64,000 nt of DNA from Actinomycetes bacterium (GCA_026708005.1 JAPOVR010000032.1:62001-126000); one strand, 5' to 3'. Numbered from the stretch's first letter, positions 46,228 to 56,180 are shown. The notes: generated from the letters alone by a model not told the origin. Translations and numbers: made by a program.

Positions 46228-47655
46228 ATGGCAGAGACCACCACCACACAGATGCCACTCGGCGCCACCTGGGACGAGGTGCGCGAGTGGGACGAGCGCT
46301 ACTACCTCCACCCGTTCAAGGCGGCCGACGAGTACCACCCCGTCGCCGTTGAGCGCGGCGAGGGCTCCTATCTCGTCCTGGCCGACGGCCGCCGGGTACT
46401 CGACTTTCTCAGCCAGTACTGCTGCGTCAACCTCGGCCAGGCGCAGCCTCAGATCGCCGCGGCAATTGCCGAGGCCGCCTCGCGCTTTGCCTACTTGTCC
46501 GAGCCCTGGACCAGCGACTACCGCGCCAAGGCCTCGAAGCTGATCGTCGAGGATCTCCTCGGGCCTGACGGCTGGGCCGGCGCCGTTCGCTTCCTCTCGA
46601 CGGGCAGTGAGGCGACCGAGATGGCGCTCATGGTCGCGCGGCTCTATACCGGCCGTTCGCTCGTCGTGACCCAGGAGTTCTCCTACCACGGCTGGACCGA
46701 GGGATCGGTGGGCACGACCGGCGTGCGCGGCATGCGCGGGAACCTTTCAACGGCCGACGGCGAGGTGCGTGAGGTTCCGACCGCGATCGATCAGCACAAC
46801 TACGCGCTCGCACCGGCGCCAAGCCACTGGCCAGAGTGGACAGGAGAGCTCGACGATGGGCGGCTTCCGTGCGTCGCGCAGACCGAGCGGCTAATCCAGG
46901 AGCTGCTCGGGCCTGAGAACGTCGCGGCGTTCATCTGTGACGTGTCACAGGCCCCTGGCATTCACCCGCCGCCCCAGTACATCCCGCAGATCGCCGAGAT
47001 GTGCCGCCGGCTCGGCGTGCTCTGGATCGACGACGAGGTCCTCTGCGGCTTCGGGCGAATGGGCACCTGGTTCGGCTACCAGGCGTTTCCGGGCGTGGCG
47101 CCAGACATTATGACCATGGGCAAGGGCATGATGGGCGCCGCGGTGCCCGCGGCCGGCATCGTTGTCAACCGGGAGATCGCCGAGTTCCTCAGGGAACGGC
47201 GGTGGTGGAACGCGATCACGATGGCGGCGCACCCCGTCGCGATGGCAGCGCTCGTCGCGAACATCGAGCTCATGCTGGAGGAAGACATCGTTGCCCACGC
47301 CGCCCGCATGGGCGAGTACCTCGGCCCGCGGCTGCTCGACCTGGAGGGCCGGCATCCCTCGGTCGGCCACGTGAACGGGGCCGGACTCTTCTGGCTCATC
47401 GAATTGGTCAAGAACAAGGACACGGCTGAGCGCTTCGTCCCGGAAGATCGCCGCACGATGGGGACCGGTGACGTCGACGCCTGGCCGGTGAGCCGCATTG
47501 CCGCCTCCTGTCTCGAGCGTGGCGTCTCCATCAGCGGCTTCGTTCCGAATACGCTGCGGATCGCCCCGCCGCTCACCGTGACCGGAGCCGAGTGCGACGA
47601 GGCGCTCACCGCCCTGGACTTCGCTCTCAGCGAGCTTGACCGCGACTGCACGTAG
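46228..47655 (+). CDS. Class III PLP-dependent aminotransferase
   Basis: A 475-residue omega-type transaminase. It shows GRRVLDFLSQYCCVNLG, FLSTGSEATEMALMVAR (phosphate binding), QEFSYHGWTEG, the cofactor Asp in WIDDEVLCGFGRMG and the Schiff-base Lys in IMTMGKGMMGAAVP. The ATG at 46228 follows AAAGGAGCC. The substrate is probably an amine or omega-amino acid paired with pyruvate or 2-oxoglutarate. It is convergent with the amidohydrolase operon. Confidence 0.9.
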   Translation: MAETTTTQMPLGATWDEVREWDERYYLHPFKAADEYHPVAVERGEGSYLVLADGRRVLDFLSQYCCVNLGQAQPQIAAAIAEAASRFAYLSEPWTSDYRAKASKLIVEDLLGPDGWAGAVRFLSTGSEATEMALMVARLYTGRSLVVTQEFSYHGWTEGSVGTTGVRGMRGNLSTADGEVREVPTAIDQHNYALAPAPSHWPEWTGELDDGRLPCVAQTERLIQELLGPENVAAFICDVSQAPGIHPPPQYIPQIAEMCRRLGVLWIDDEVLCGFGRMGTWFGYQAFPGVAPDIMTMGKGMMGAAVPAAGIVVNREIAEFLRERRWWNAITMAAHPVAMAALVANIELMLEEDIVAHAARMGEYLGPRLLDLEGRHPSVGHVNGAGLFWLIELVKNKDTAERFVPEDRRTMGTGDVDAWPVSRIAASCLERGVSISGFVPNTLRIAPPLTVTGAECDEALTALDFALSELDRDCT

Positions 47656-47814
47656 AACCCTAGACCCTCAGCACCTCGAAGAGCCCTTGCTGGTGCTCCC
47701 TCGGACGAGGAAGCGGCCCCTGAAGGGCTCGAGACCCGCGCCTGTGCCCGCCCGAGCTCAGCTCGACGAACCGGCCGAGCACCGCGACTTCCAGACGCGC
47801 ACAGGCGCCCGAGC

Positions 47815-50040
47815 TCAGCCTGGCAGCGACCGCTTGTCGAGGAAGCGCTCGAGCACGTTGCGGGTGAGCCTCGCCACGTCGTTGTCGTAGCCGTTCCAGG
47901 AGAGGCTCGAGCACCACGTGATCGAGCCCGTCGAGAAGACGGCGCCCCCGCCGGGGTGCGTGAACAGCGTCATGTCGGCGCGCACATCCGGGTCCTTCGT
48001 CCCCCCGACGCCAGGCGTCGAGACGGGGATCTCCTCGACAACCCGCAGCATGCCGTCCGTGTGCGCTTCCGAGGCGGCCAGCAGCAGCGTCTGCGGAGGC
48101 GTACCGAGGTCAAGCTCGTAGCGGTCGAGCTCGTGGCCGGCAGCGCCGCCGCCTGCAAGACCGAAGTCACCGATGATATCGCCCTCGATGCCCTCGAAGA
48201 CCCAGGCTGCCCGCTCGTCGCGGGCGTCGGGCAGCAGCCGAAAGTACGACGAGCAGTCGAACCCCTCCGCCGCGAAGCCCACCGCGGCGAGCTTCTGCGG
48301 CGCGCGCCCGCGGTATCGCCACAGGCCGCCGGGCCGGCCCGTCGAGGCATGCCAGCCCTCGCCAGGCTGCCCCTCCCAGGCCCGAATACCCGCCTCTCCG
48401 CGGCGCACCTCGATGATGTGGGGCTTCTCTGGGTGGAACGTCGTCACCCAGTAGAAGCCGTTGCCGCCGAGGTACATGAGGCCCCCACCGCCGGCGACGA
48501 AGCCCTCCAGCGCGTCGAGCATTCCCGGCGAAGTGTACTCAGGGTGTGTCCCGGTGATGATGACGTGGTACGGCTCAAGCAGCTCGACCCCCTCACGATC
48601 GAGATCCTCGTCGGTGGCGACATCGAACTGCTGCCCGTCGGCATCGAGCCAGTCGATCAGGTTGAGGTCGGCATTGAACCCCCACAGCCCCGATGCGATC
48701 GGCGAGAGGTACTTCGGTCGCATCGTCAGGATCGGCCTGAGCCGAGACGAGTAGCACACGCCGCTGCCGTCGGCGTGCGAGTCGTACATCGAGAGGCCAA
48801 GCTCACGCCGCTCGGCGAGAACGACGTCGCTCTCGCACAGCATGATCGCGTGCCCGAGGAGGTACTCGGCGGCTCCCGCATCGGTGCCCTGGTGGTCGTT
48901 GGCGTACGCGAGGTAGGTCGCTGTTGGCAGGAGGACGAGCGCCTTCGCGGTCGCGGTCCCCTGGGGCGGGCGCACGACGAACGGCACGTACTCCTCTGCC
49001 TTGCCGGCGCGCAGCCGCACCGCATAGAGTCCGCTCCGCATCCCGCGGGGAACCGTGAACGCAAGGTCCGGCTCCCAGCGTGCGTCCTCGAGATCGTCCT
49101 CGTGGAAGTGAATCGCGCCGTACTCAGACGGGGCATGGACGAAGGAGTCGGTCCAGCCCGACCAGCTTGCTCCGGTCATCCCTCGCGCAGGCAGGTTGAC
49201 GCACGTGCCGTGCAGGCCGTTCCCGGAGACGTCCTCGACATGGTCGGACGGAATGCCCTCTGGCCCGATGCCCACGCTGAAGTCCCAGGCGGCAACGGCA
49301 GCCCCAGCAGCGTGAACGGCCGGCGCCTCGAGCTTCCCGTTGAAGTGCCTTGCGGGAACGACCCGGCCATCCTCGGCCGTCTCGCACGCCGCGAGCAGGA
49401 ACCTCGTGTTGGCTGGTGCCGCGATCTCGACGGCGGCCGCTCGCTCCGCGCGCTCGCCGGCAGGCGCACCGAGCGGTCCCACTTGCGAGTTGAACGACGT
49501 CACCTGCGGGTCGCACCGAACGCTCATGAAGCCGGAATCCGCGTCGCACTCCCCTTCGATCTCATACCAGACGCGCTGCACGAGCGGCCTCTCGGTCACA
49601 GCCTGCGCGGCGTTGCCCTGGCCGTCGCCGACGTGAAACGCGAGGCGGCCTGCCTCGTCGAGCATCAGCGCATAGCCGGCTGAGAGATCAGCACGCCACC
49701 TCCCCATAATCACCTGCTCGCCGCTGCCAGGCAGCGTCGGCCAGACGAGCGCACGCAGCGACAGGCTCCCGCGCGCGGCAAGCCTGCCGTCCGGATCGTC
49801 GATGCGCACGTAGGAGCCTGTCTCGATCGGCTGCACTCGGCCCGGATAGGCCCCCGCGAGGTCCGAGTCGACCACCACCTCCTTGAACCCCGGGCCGGAC
49901 GGGTCGGCGCAGCCGCAGAGCAGCCTGACGAGCGCGGCCTCGAAGCGCTGCTCGCCCTCACAGCTCACGTGGAAGCTGACGGTCTCGCCCGGGGCTGCGC
50001 TGAAACGATCGGGGTAGGCAAGCACGAGCGGCCGGCTCAT
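47815..50040 (-). CDS. dmfA2: N,N-dimethylformamidase-like large (beta) subunit
   Basis: A 741-residue protein similar in length and layout to the large subunit of iron-dependent N,N-dimethylformamidase, which hydrolyses DMF to dimethylamine and formate. It has an N-terminal beta-rich/LamG-like half and a C-terminal glutamine-amidotransferase-like half with GLSMYDSHADGSGVCYSS, ITGTHPEYTSPGMLDAL and GGGLMYLGGNGFYWVT. These are the Tyr- and Glu-containing stretches where the mononuclear iron is bound in the known enzyme. The ATG overlaps the small-subunit stop by four bases. The true substrate may be another small amide. Confidence 0.85.
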   Translation of the reverse strand: MSRPLVLAYPDRFSAAPGETVSFHVSCEGEQRFEAALVRLLCGCADPSGPGFKEVVVDSDLAGAYPGRVQPIETGSYVRIDDPDGRLAARGSLSLRALVWPTLPGSGEQVIMGRWRADLSAGYALMLDEAGRLAFHVGDGQGNAAQAVTERPLVQRVWYEIEGECDADSGFMSVRCDPQVTSFNSQVGPLGAPAGERAERAAAVEIAAPANTRFLLAACETAEDGRVVPARHFNGKLEAPAVHAAGAAVAAWDFSVGIGPEGIPSDHVEDVSGNGLHGTCVNLPARGMTGASWSGWTDSFVHAPSEYGAIHFHEDDLEDARWEPDLAFTVPRGMRSGLYAVRLRAGKAEEYVPFVVRPPQGTATAKALVLLPTATYLAYANDHQGTDAGAAEYLLGHAIMLCESDVVLAERRELGLSMYDSHADGSGVCYSSRLRPILTMRPKYLSPIASGLWGFNADLNLIDWLDADGQQFDVATDEDLDREGVELLEPYHVIITGTHPEYTSPGMLDALEGFVAGGGGLMYLGGNGFYWVTTFHPEKPHIIEVRRGEAGIRAWEGQPGEGWHASTGRPGGLWRYRGRAPQKLAAVGFAAEGFDCSSYFRLLPDARDERAAWVFEGIEGDIIGDFGLAGGGAAGHELDRYELDLGTPPQTLLLAASEAHTDGMLRVVEEIPVSTPGVGGTKDPDVRADMTLFTHPGGGAVFSTGSITWCSSLSWNGYDNDVARLTRNVLERFLDKRSLPG

Positions 50041-50423
50041 CCCGCGTCCTCCCGAAGCAACTTGAGACGCAGCCGAAACACGGCGTGCTCGGCCTCTTCA
50101 ACCGTGCGGTACACCTCACTGCCAACCGGCACGGGACGCTCTTCCCTCACACCCGTGAGCCGAGCCAGCCGGTACCGTGCAAACGGTTGGTCGCAGAGGA
50201 TCACCACCTTGCCGGCCAGCGGGCCTCGCCGCAGATGCGCCAAGACATGCCCCAGGCGATCGGAGTGCCGCCCGAACGGATTGGCGGCATGCTCCGCGAC
50301 GAGCTCCTCATCAACAAGCTCCAAGACCTCCGCCCGCGAGCGCTGCGCGAAACGCGCGCGCGCGTTTCGCGCCCGATCCTCAGCGGACGCGAGAGGATTC
50401 CGAGACTCCGCTCCCGAGCCCAC
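50037..50423 (-). CDS. dmfA1: N,N-dimethylformamidase-like small (alpha) subunit
   Basis: A 128-residue protein with EELVAEHAANPFG in the middle and TVEEAEHAVFRLRLKLL at the end, matching the small subunit of dimethylformamidase in size and motif order (HHAKNPFG, EEEAMHAVFLRR there). It directly precedes and overlaps the large-subunit gene (ATGA), the same gene order as in DMF-degrading bacteria. The first 20 residues are uncertain; an internal start could be used. Confidence 0.8.
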   Translation of the reverse strand: MGSGAESRNPLASAEDRARNARARFAQRSRAEVLELVDEELVAEHAANPFGRHSDRLGHVLAHLRRGPLAGKVVILCDQPFARYRLARLTGVREERPVPVGSEVYRTVEEAEHAVFRLRLKLLREDAG

Positions 50424-50554
50424 CCCGCGCTACTCACCTCCCCGATCGGACACCGTCATGTCACCCTAGCGCGCAACGCTATTGCCCGCAGGCACGCACA
50501 CGAGAGGTTGGCTGAGCCCAACCCAGCTGCTCGTCTCGCCCGCATGAGCCTCCG

Positions 50555-52282
50555 TCAGTCGACGACGGGCAGCGTGATTCGCGAGGGGTGCGCCTGGTTG
50601 TGGAGGACGACCTGCGTCGCAACGACCGCCGCCGCCGGGCCCTCCTGCCCAGGGATGCCGCCCGTGTTGAGGTTACGATCCCACTGTGGGAAGTCTGAGC
50701 TCGACACATCGACGCGCAGCCGCTGGCCGGCCTTGATCCGCCATCCCACCGGGCCGAGGCGGATCTGGTACTCGACGATCTCTCCGGGTTTCACCGGCGT
50801 CGGATCGCTCGCCGAGCTCCGATAGCGAGCGCGAACGATGCCCTCCTGGATGTTCGTCGAGGAGGGGCAGCAGGTGTCCTCGTCGACCACGCACAGCCGA
50901 CACGTCCAGTCGGTGTCGACAGCGCTCGTGGCCGCATAGAGCGTGAGCACGACATCGCCGAGCACGTCGAGGTGACGCTCGAGCGGCTCGGACGTGTAAC
51001 AGAGAACACCCCGAGCCTGCTCGTAGATGCCTTGCGGCGCAGGCCCCTCCGGCGAGATGCCCTCGACGCAGCACGAGTGGCCCCCGAAGCTCAGCGAAGG
51101 GTTGCCCGGGTCGTAGATGAAGGTGTCGGGCAGCTCGTCGCCGGGGGGCTCGGTCGAGAGCCAGCCGTCGCCGGTTGCCGTGTTGGCCCGCCCGCGCGAG
51201 TGGAGGAACCAGTCGGTCGGGCGCGCGCGCGACGGCGGCCAGCCGTCGAGATCGTGCCAGCCATCGCCGACGACGTACACGGTTGCGGGCGCGTCGAGCG
51301 CGCCGTTGTCCTCCCCTTTGAGGACGTGGTCGAACCAGCGGAGCTGCCAGTCGTCGACGATGTTTGAGCCAGCGTCGCCACCGGCGCCGACGAGGGGCTT
51401 CCATGGCCCGTGAAGCCATGGACCGATCACGAGCTTCTGCGCGACGGCGGCGTCCTCGCTCCCTGCGCCGGCGCGCAGCCCGGCGAAGTTGTCCGCCGTG
51501 CCGTTGATGAAGACATCGTACCACCCGCCGACGTGCAGCGCGCTGACCGTGATGCGCGAGTAGTCCTCGTCGATCGACAGAGGTCGCCAGTACCCGTCGT
51601 AGCTCGGGTGCGCCAGCCAGTCTTGCCAGTAGTCGGTCTCTACGAGACTCGGAATGGCCGTCAGCGGCAGCACCCAGTTGAGCTCTGGCATCTGACCGAG
51701 AGCCGCGAGCTGTGCCTGCATCCCGTCCTCATCGCCCTGCCGCTTCAAGCTGGCCAGCTCGAGGAGCATGGCCCAGAACGCGACGAAGGCGATGCGGAGC
51801 GCCCCCTGATCGTACGTCCAGCCCTCATAGGCCTGTGCGGCGGCGAAGCCAGGGCTGATCGTCACGAGGCTCGGAGGCCTCAGGCAAGCGGTCTGGAGCT
51901 GCAGGTAGCCGGGGTAGGAGAACCCGTAGGTGCCCACGCGCCCGTTCGAGCCCGGCAGCCGCGCAGCCCACTCGATCGCGTCGTAGCCATCGTCGGCCTC
52001 GTGAACGAAGGGGTACCAGCCGCCCTCGGAGCCGCCGGCCCCCCGGCAGTCCTGTACGACAACCATGTAGCCATGTGCGGCATACCACGACGGGTGAGCG
52101 AAGCCGAAGTTCGACTCGGCGGCCGTCTTGTCGTACGGCAGGCGCAAGAGCAGCACGGGGCTATTCTCAGCGCCGCGCGGGCGGTACACGTCGGCGACGA
52201 GCGTCGTACCGTCGCGCACAACGCACGGAACGTCGTTCTCCACGACAACATCCGGTAGGCCGGGCATCCCTCTACCGCTCAT
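50555..52282 (-). CDS. CocE/NonD family serine hydrolase (X-Pro dipeptidyl-peptidase S15 fold)
   Basis: A 575-residue hydrolase with the S15-type catalytic domain (nucleophile Ser in GTYGFSYPGYLQ, acid region near SALHVGGWYDVF, His in VIGPWLHGPW) and a C-terminal jelly-roll domain (LRVDVSSSDFPQWDRNLNTG) as in cocaine esterase and glutaryl-acylase relatives. It may cleave esters or amides. The ATG at 52282 lies six bases after AGGAGG. It is 130 bases upstream of the DMFase-like genes and likely in the same transcript. Confidence 0.9.
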   Translation of the reverse strand: MSGRGMPGLPDVVVENDVPCVVRDGTTLVADVYRPRGAENSPVLLLRLPYDKTAAESNFGFAHPSWYAAHGYMVVVQDCRGAGGSEGGWYPFVHEADDGYDAIEWAARLPGSNGRVGTYGFSYPGYLQLQTACLRPPSLVTISPGFAAAQAYEGWTYDQGALRIAFVAFWAMLLELASLKRQGDEDGMQAQLAALGQMPELNWVLPLTAIPSLVETDYWQDWLAHPSYDGYWRPLSIDEDYSRITVSALHVGGWYDVFINGTADNFAGLRAGAGSEDAAVAQKLVIGPWLHGPWKPLVGAGGDAGSNIVDDWQLRWFDHVLKGEDNGALDAPATVYVVGDGWHDLDGWPPSRARPTDWFLHSRGRANTATGDGWLSTEPPGDELPDTFIYDPGNPSLSFGGHSCCVEGISPEGPAPQGIYEQARGVLCYTSEPLERHLDVLGDVVLTLYAATSAVDTDWTCRLCVVDEDTCCPSSTNIQEGIVRARYRSSASDPTPVKPGEIVEYQIRLGPVGWRIKAGQRLRVDVSSSDFPQWDRNLNTGGIPGQEGPAAAVVATQVVLHNQAHPSRITLPVVD

Positions 52283-52419
52283 CACAGACCTCCTCTGTTG
52301 CGCTCCAGAGCGCTCTCTCGCCTCAACGACACCCCGGCATCACGCAGCAGCCGCGCACGGCCCGTGCTCCAAATGATCGCTGTGCCGGGTCACAGCTCTG
52401 AGCCGCCAGCCGCCTCAAC

Positions 52420-53571
52420 TCACACGACGGAGGCCGACTCGGAATCGAGTTGAGGTCCTGGCGTCCCGCGCGCTGCCAGCTCAGTCAGGAAAACGTCCGC
52501 ATCGACGCACTGCTCGGGCGTGTGGACCCCCGGTGCATGTATCCGACCTTCGCCAAGCCAGATCGCTCCAAGCGCCAGCGCGTTGGAGACGAGCGGCGAG
52601 ACGTCTCCGTAGAGGCGGTAGATCAGCCGCCGCGGCCGACTTTCTCGCACACCCTCCACGATGACGTGGACGGCGAACGTAACCGACTCGGGTGAGCCCG
52701 AAGCGGCAGCCCTCTCGCGAAGGTAGCCGTGGAGATGCCGCGCCAGGAACTCCCGGCGCGCGATCTCGGAATCACCGATTCTGATCGGTCGGTCTGAGGT
52801 GAGACCAAACGCGGCGCTGGCCGCCAGCAGATCGTTCGCGATCTCAGGTGCAAGGCCGAGACGTACCGTGGCCTCGCGCAGGCCGGGAAATGAACGGAGG
52901 AACATCGAAGGTTCGGGATGGGCAATGAGGCCGGTCCGAAGCACACCGAGCGGCGCCCCGAAGTCGTACGGCTCTAGCTCGGAGAAGCCGGGAACGAGGG
53001 TTGGCGCCCCGTCTCGCACAATCGAGATCTCGCCGTCGATCAGGTCGAGCAGGTGCGTGACGTTCGCGACACCACCAAGCGAGCTCTCGGTTGTCCCACC
53101 GTGAACGACGTGCACCGCGTCGACGAGATCGAGCCGCTTCGAGCCGCTCCCAGCGACAAGGTTGGTCACACCGGGACTGCAGCCGAGCCCAAGGATCACC
53201 GTCACGCCGGCGCCTTCGGCGCGCTCTGCAAGCTCGAGCGCAGCCTTGGAGGCCGATGCGTCATCGCAGAGATCGACGCAGGGCTTCCCTGCCTCGATGG
53301 CGGCTTTCGCTACACGCAGGGCGTAGTGGTAAGCGGGGCCTGCCGCATTCACGACGACGTCGTACGCGGCAAGCGCAGCCGGCAGCGCGGAGTTACTGTC
53401 GAGATCACCCGGCACGGGCACGCACTTCCGCCCGACCGTGGCGACAACCTCGGCCCCGCGTGCGCGGTCTCGACAGCCGACACCGACGGACGTGACACGC
53501 TCGTCGGCAGCGAGCACCTGGACGGTCTGCGATCCAAATGTGCCGGTCGCGCCGAGGACGATAACCCTCAC
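52420..53571 (-). CDS. Saccharopine dehydrogenase NADP-binding domain protein
   Basis: A 383-residue oxidoreductase-like protein with the N-terminal Rossmann motif VLGATGTFGSQ, then DVVVNAAGPAYHY and CVDLCDD, and a C-terminal catalytic-type domain (LGLGCSPGVTNLVA, HGGTTESSLGG). Saccharopine dehydrogenase-like and trans-acting enoyl reductase-like proteins share this arrangement; the substrate is unknown. The GTG at 53571 overlaps the upstream M20 stop (GTGA), so translation is probably coupled. Confidence 0.82.
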   Translation of the reverse strand: MRVIVLGATGTFGSQTVQVLAADERVTSVGVGCRDRARGAEVVATVGRKCVPVPGDLDSNSALPAALAAYDVVVNAAGPAYHYALRVAKAAIEAGKPCVDLCDDASASKAALELAERAEGAGVTVILGLGCSPGVTNLVAGSGSKRLDLVDAVHVVHGGTTESSLGGVANVTHLLDLIDGEISIVRDGAPTLVPGFSELEPYDFGAPLGVLRTGLIAHPEPSMFLRSFPGLREATVRLGLAPEIANDLLAASAAFGLTSDRPIRIGDSEIARREFLARHLHGYLRERAAASGSPESVTFAVHVIVEGVRESRPRRLIYRLYGDVSPLVSNALALGAIWLGEGRIHAPGVHTPEQCVDADVFLTELAARGTPGPQLDSESASVV

Positions 53572-54956
53572 TCGCCCGCCAAGCCGCACCAGTCAATCGT
53601 CATCACGGCGAACGCGCTCGCGCAGTCGACCAACTGCTCGATCGGGACGTACTCGTTGGCACCGTGGGCGCCCATGACAAGATCGCCCGGACCAAACGTG
53701 ATGACGTCTATCCCGTACTGCTGCTGCATGTAGCAGCCATCGTGCACGCCCTTGAAGCCCGAGAGGACGGCATGCTTGCCAGTTGCCGTCTCGTAGGCCT
53801 CGGAGAGCACCTCGCACGCGGGATGGTCGAGAGGCAACGAGAACGGCGGTACGTCATAGCGCTCCGCGATCCGCACAGTAGGCGGATGCGCAACAAGCCA
53901 CGGGTCTCGGGAGACCCACGCGTCGATCTCGGCCCGCAGGTCAACCTTGATCTCCTCGACATCGACCCAGCCCGGATAGAGGACACCCCCCTCAATGCGA
54001 GCATGGCCGGGCACCGAGCCCATCCAGTCGCCCGCCTCGGCGCGACCGACAGCGATGAAGAAGGGCGCGACACCCTGCCGGTCGATCGGCAGCGGATAGC
54101 CTCCGCCCCCCATCAGCGGGTGGCGATAGCTCATCACCCAGCGGCGCTCTAGCTGCTCCAGCCGATTGAGCAGCTCGCGCAGGTACTTCAGCGCATCGAC
54201 TCCCACCGCCTCGCCCTGCGGTATTCCGTAGCGCTGGGGCCACGACATGAGGTTGCGCTCGCTGATGTGTACCTCCTTGCCTTGGATCTCAATCTCGATA
54301 CCGAAGAAGCCGCCTGAGATGGCGTGGAGCTCGTTGTGCGTTGGCTCGGCGACAATCGTGAGATCTGGCTTGCCGCGCGCCTCCATCTCGCGCCGCATCG
54401 TCGGAAGGCACCCGAAGTGCGGGTGCGCCGACTCCTCACCGATGACGACTGTCGAGATCACGTCCCCTGCGAGCTGAAGATCGAGCTCTTGGAGTGCCCG
54501 AACCGCCCAGAGATACGCGGAGATGCCACCCTTCATGTCGGTTGACCCGCGTCCGTAGAGGTTGCCATCCTCGACGACCGGATCGAACGGATCGCGATGC
54601 CAGCGGTGTTTGCGCTCGTGCTCATACACGGGAACCACATCGCAGTGACCGTTGTAGAGGAGCGATCGCCCACCGCCGGCACCCCGCCACACAGCCGAGA
54701 GATTCGGGCGCTCCTGGTCTGGATCGTCCGAGTGTCGTGTGACCTCGTCGTAGCCCCCATCGCGAAGGAACGGCTCGACGAACTCGTCCTGTACTTGACG
54801 CTCCTCGGTGAACACAGACGGGTACCGAACGAAGTCCTTGCAAAACTCGGTCAGCTCGTCCGTGTGCTCGTCGATCCACGCGAGCGCCAAGCGGCGGGCT
54901 TCAAGCACGGCCGCGCTCGGCTCCGCCTGCGGTGGCTCGCTTTGAGCTGCGTTCAT
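53568..54956 (-). CDS. M20 family deacylase (ArgE/DapE-type)
   Basis: A 462-residue binuclear zinc amidohydrolase: metal His in YNGHCDVVPV, bridging Asp in GRGSTDMKGG, catalytic and metal Glu in VIGEESAHPHFG, Asp or Glu in IVAEPTHNE, and His in GFKGVHDGCYM region. The lid or dimerisation domain is longer than in ArgE. It probably removes an acyl group from an amino acid or amino-containing compound. Its ATG overlaps the SDR stop (TGATG), and its own stop overlaps the next start, so three genes are translationally linked. Confidence 0.88.
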   Translation of the reverse strand: MNAAQSEPPQAEPSAAVLEARRLALAWIDEHTDELTEFCKDFVRYPSVFTEERQVQDEFVEPFLRDGGYDEVTRHSDDPDQERPNLSAVWRGAGGGRSLLYNGHCDVVPVYEHERKHRWHRDPFDPVVEDGNLYGRGSTDMKGGISAYLWAVRALQELDLQLAGDVISTVVIGEESAHPHFGCLPTMRREMEARGKPDLTIVAEPTHNELHAISGGFFGIEIEIQGKEVHISERNLMSWPQRYGIPQGEAVGVDALKYLRELLNRLEQLERRWVMSYRHPLMGGGGYPLPIDRQGVAPFFIAVGRAEAGDWMGSVPGHARIEGGVLYPGWVDVEEIKVDLRAEIDAWVSRDPWLVAHPPTVRIAERYDVPPFSLPLDHPACEVLSEAYETATGKHAVLSGFKGVHDGCYMQQQYGIDVITFGPGDLVMGAHGANEYVPIEQLVDCASAFAVMTIDWCGLAGE

Positions 54957-55804
54957 CACCGCAGCGCCTGGATACTCGTCGCGGGATTCCCGGGCGTCAC
55001 GAGCTTGGCGAGCGATGGGAAACCCGTGCCCATGGCGGTCCAGCCCCCGTCGACCGTGATGTCAACACCGTTGACGAACCCAGCTTCCTCCGTGCAGAGC
55101 CAGAGAGCGAGCGAGACGACCTCTTCCGACTTGCCAAAGCGCCCGACCAGCGTGAGCTCCTCGGCCCTAGGCCCGAGAACCGGGTCCTGCCGCAGCGGCG
55201 CATTCGCAGCCGTCTCGATGACTCCTGGCGAGATCGACACGCACCGAACCCCCCGCGGGGCGAACTCGATCGCCCAGCAGCGCGTCATCGCTCGCACCGC
55301 AGCCTTCATGGCCCCGTGGGCCCAGCCTCCTGGCGCATTGCCCGGCATCACCGTCCCAGCCCCGCGAATCCCGGCCACTGACGCGATGTTGATCACGATT
55401 CCGCCGGGCCGTATGCGGGGAAGAGCATGCTTCGTCGGGAGAAAGACGTTCGTCAGCTCGTTGCGGATACTGGCGTCCCACTCCTCCATCGTCGTCTCCT
55501 CGACCAGCGTCACGATCGGAGACGACGCGTTGTTGTAGAGAACATCGATTCCTCCGCAGCGTCGGACGGCACGCGCGATCCAGGCCTCGACCGTCGCCTC
55601 GTCGGAGAGGTCTCCGACCATGAAGTCCGCATCCAGGCCCTCGGCGCGCGCGAGCTCGACTGTCTCCCTGCCGCCCTCCTCGTTCACATCGGCACCGAAT
55701 ACGGTCGCGCCCTCGCGCGCGAACGTCAGACAGGCAACCCGGCCTTGACCGCTTGCCGTCCCCGAAATCAGGGCAACCTTTCCCTCGACCCGCCGCCCGC
55801 CCAT
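54956..55804 (-). CDS. SDR-fold protein lacking the catalytic tyrosine
   Basis: A 282-residue SDR-type protein with VALISGTASGQGR in place of the usual TGxxxGxG, Asp in FGADVNEEG, NNASSP and Ser in NIASVAG. The catalytic YxxxK reads HGAMK, so Tyr is replaced by His. The C-terminus (FVNGVDITVDGG) is normal. It may be catalytically altered or inactive. The ATG at 55804 lies seven bases after the EthD gene. It sits in the operon leading to the DMFase-like genes. Confidence 0.82.
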   Translation of the reverse strand: MGGRRVEGKVALISGTASGQGRVACLTFAREGATVFGADVNEEGGRETVELARAEGLDADFMVGDLSDEATVEAWIARAVRRCGGIDVLYNNASSPIVTLVEETTMEEWDASIRNELTNVFLPTKHALPRIRPGGIVINIASVAGIRGAGTVMPGNAPGGWAHGAMKAAVRAMTRCWAIEFAPRGVRCVSISPGVIETAANAPLRQDPVLGPRAEELTLVGRFGKSEEVVSLALWLCTEEAGFVNGVDITVDGGWTAMGTGFPSLAKLVTPGNPATSIQALR

Positions 55805-55811
55805 GCGTCGC

Positions 55812-56180
55812 TTAGGGCGAGATCCAGGCGTGTCCCGACAACGAGCCGGGGCCCGCAATCGGGGGCGGGATGTACACGTGCTCCTTGGCGATCCAAAACG
55901 TGCCTGTCGTCTTCGCATAGTTGGGAACGTCAGCCCAGGCTTCACCCATCGCCGGCGAAGCGGCCGCCCGTTCGAACTCCGCCTCGTCGTCCCACCACTG
56001 CTCGACGAACGCGTCGGCCTCGAGCTCCCCCTGGAGCTTCTGCTTGACCTCGGACACGACGTAGCCCCGCAGGCCTTCGCACTGGGCAGAGATCGGCGCG
56101 TGGACGTCCCGCCAGTAGTTGAAGAAGTCCTCGGTCTCGAAGTCGTCACGCTTGTACGCCGTTCCTATCACCTTGATCAC
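55812..56180 (-). CDS. EthD domain protein
   Basis: A 122-residue ferredoxin-like-fold protein of the dimeric alpha/beta-barrel superfamily. It has the EthD pattern FFNYWRDVHAPI near residue 20 and FVEQWWDDEAEFERAAASP later. EthD is needed in ethyl tert-butyl ether degradation, and relatives include polyketide cyclases and methylmuconolactone isomerases. Embedded in the catabolic operon, it could be a small isomerase. The ATG at 56180 gives MIKVIGTAY. Confidence 0.85.
   Translation of the reverse strand: MIKVIGTAYKRDDFETEDFFNYWRDVHAPISAQCEGLRGYVVSEVKQKLQGELEADAFVEQWWDDEAEFERAAASPAMGEAWADVPNYAKTTGTFWIAKEHVYIPPPIAGPGSLSGHAWISP

Noticed and set aside
47956-49683. Long plus-strand frame opposite the DMFase-like large subunit
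   Set aside because: Antisense shadow; the minus strand encodes a protein with clear family motifs and a coupled small subunit.
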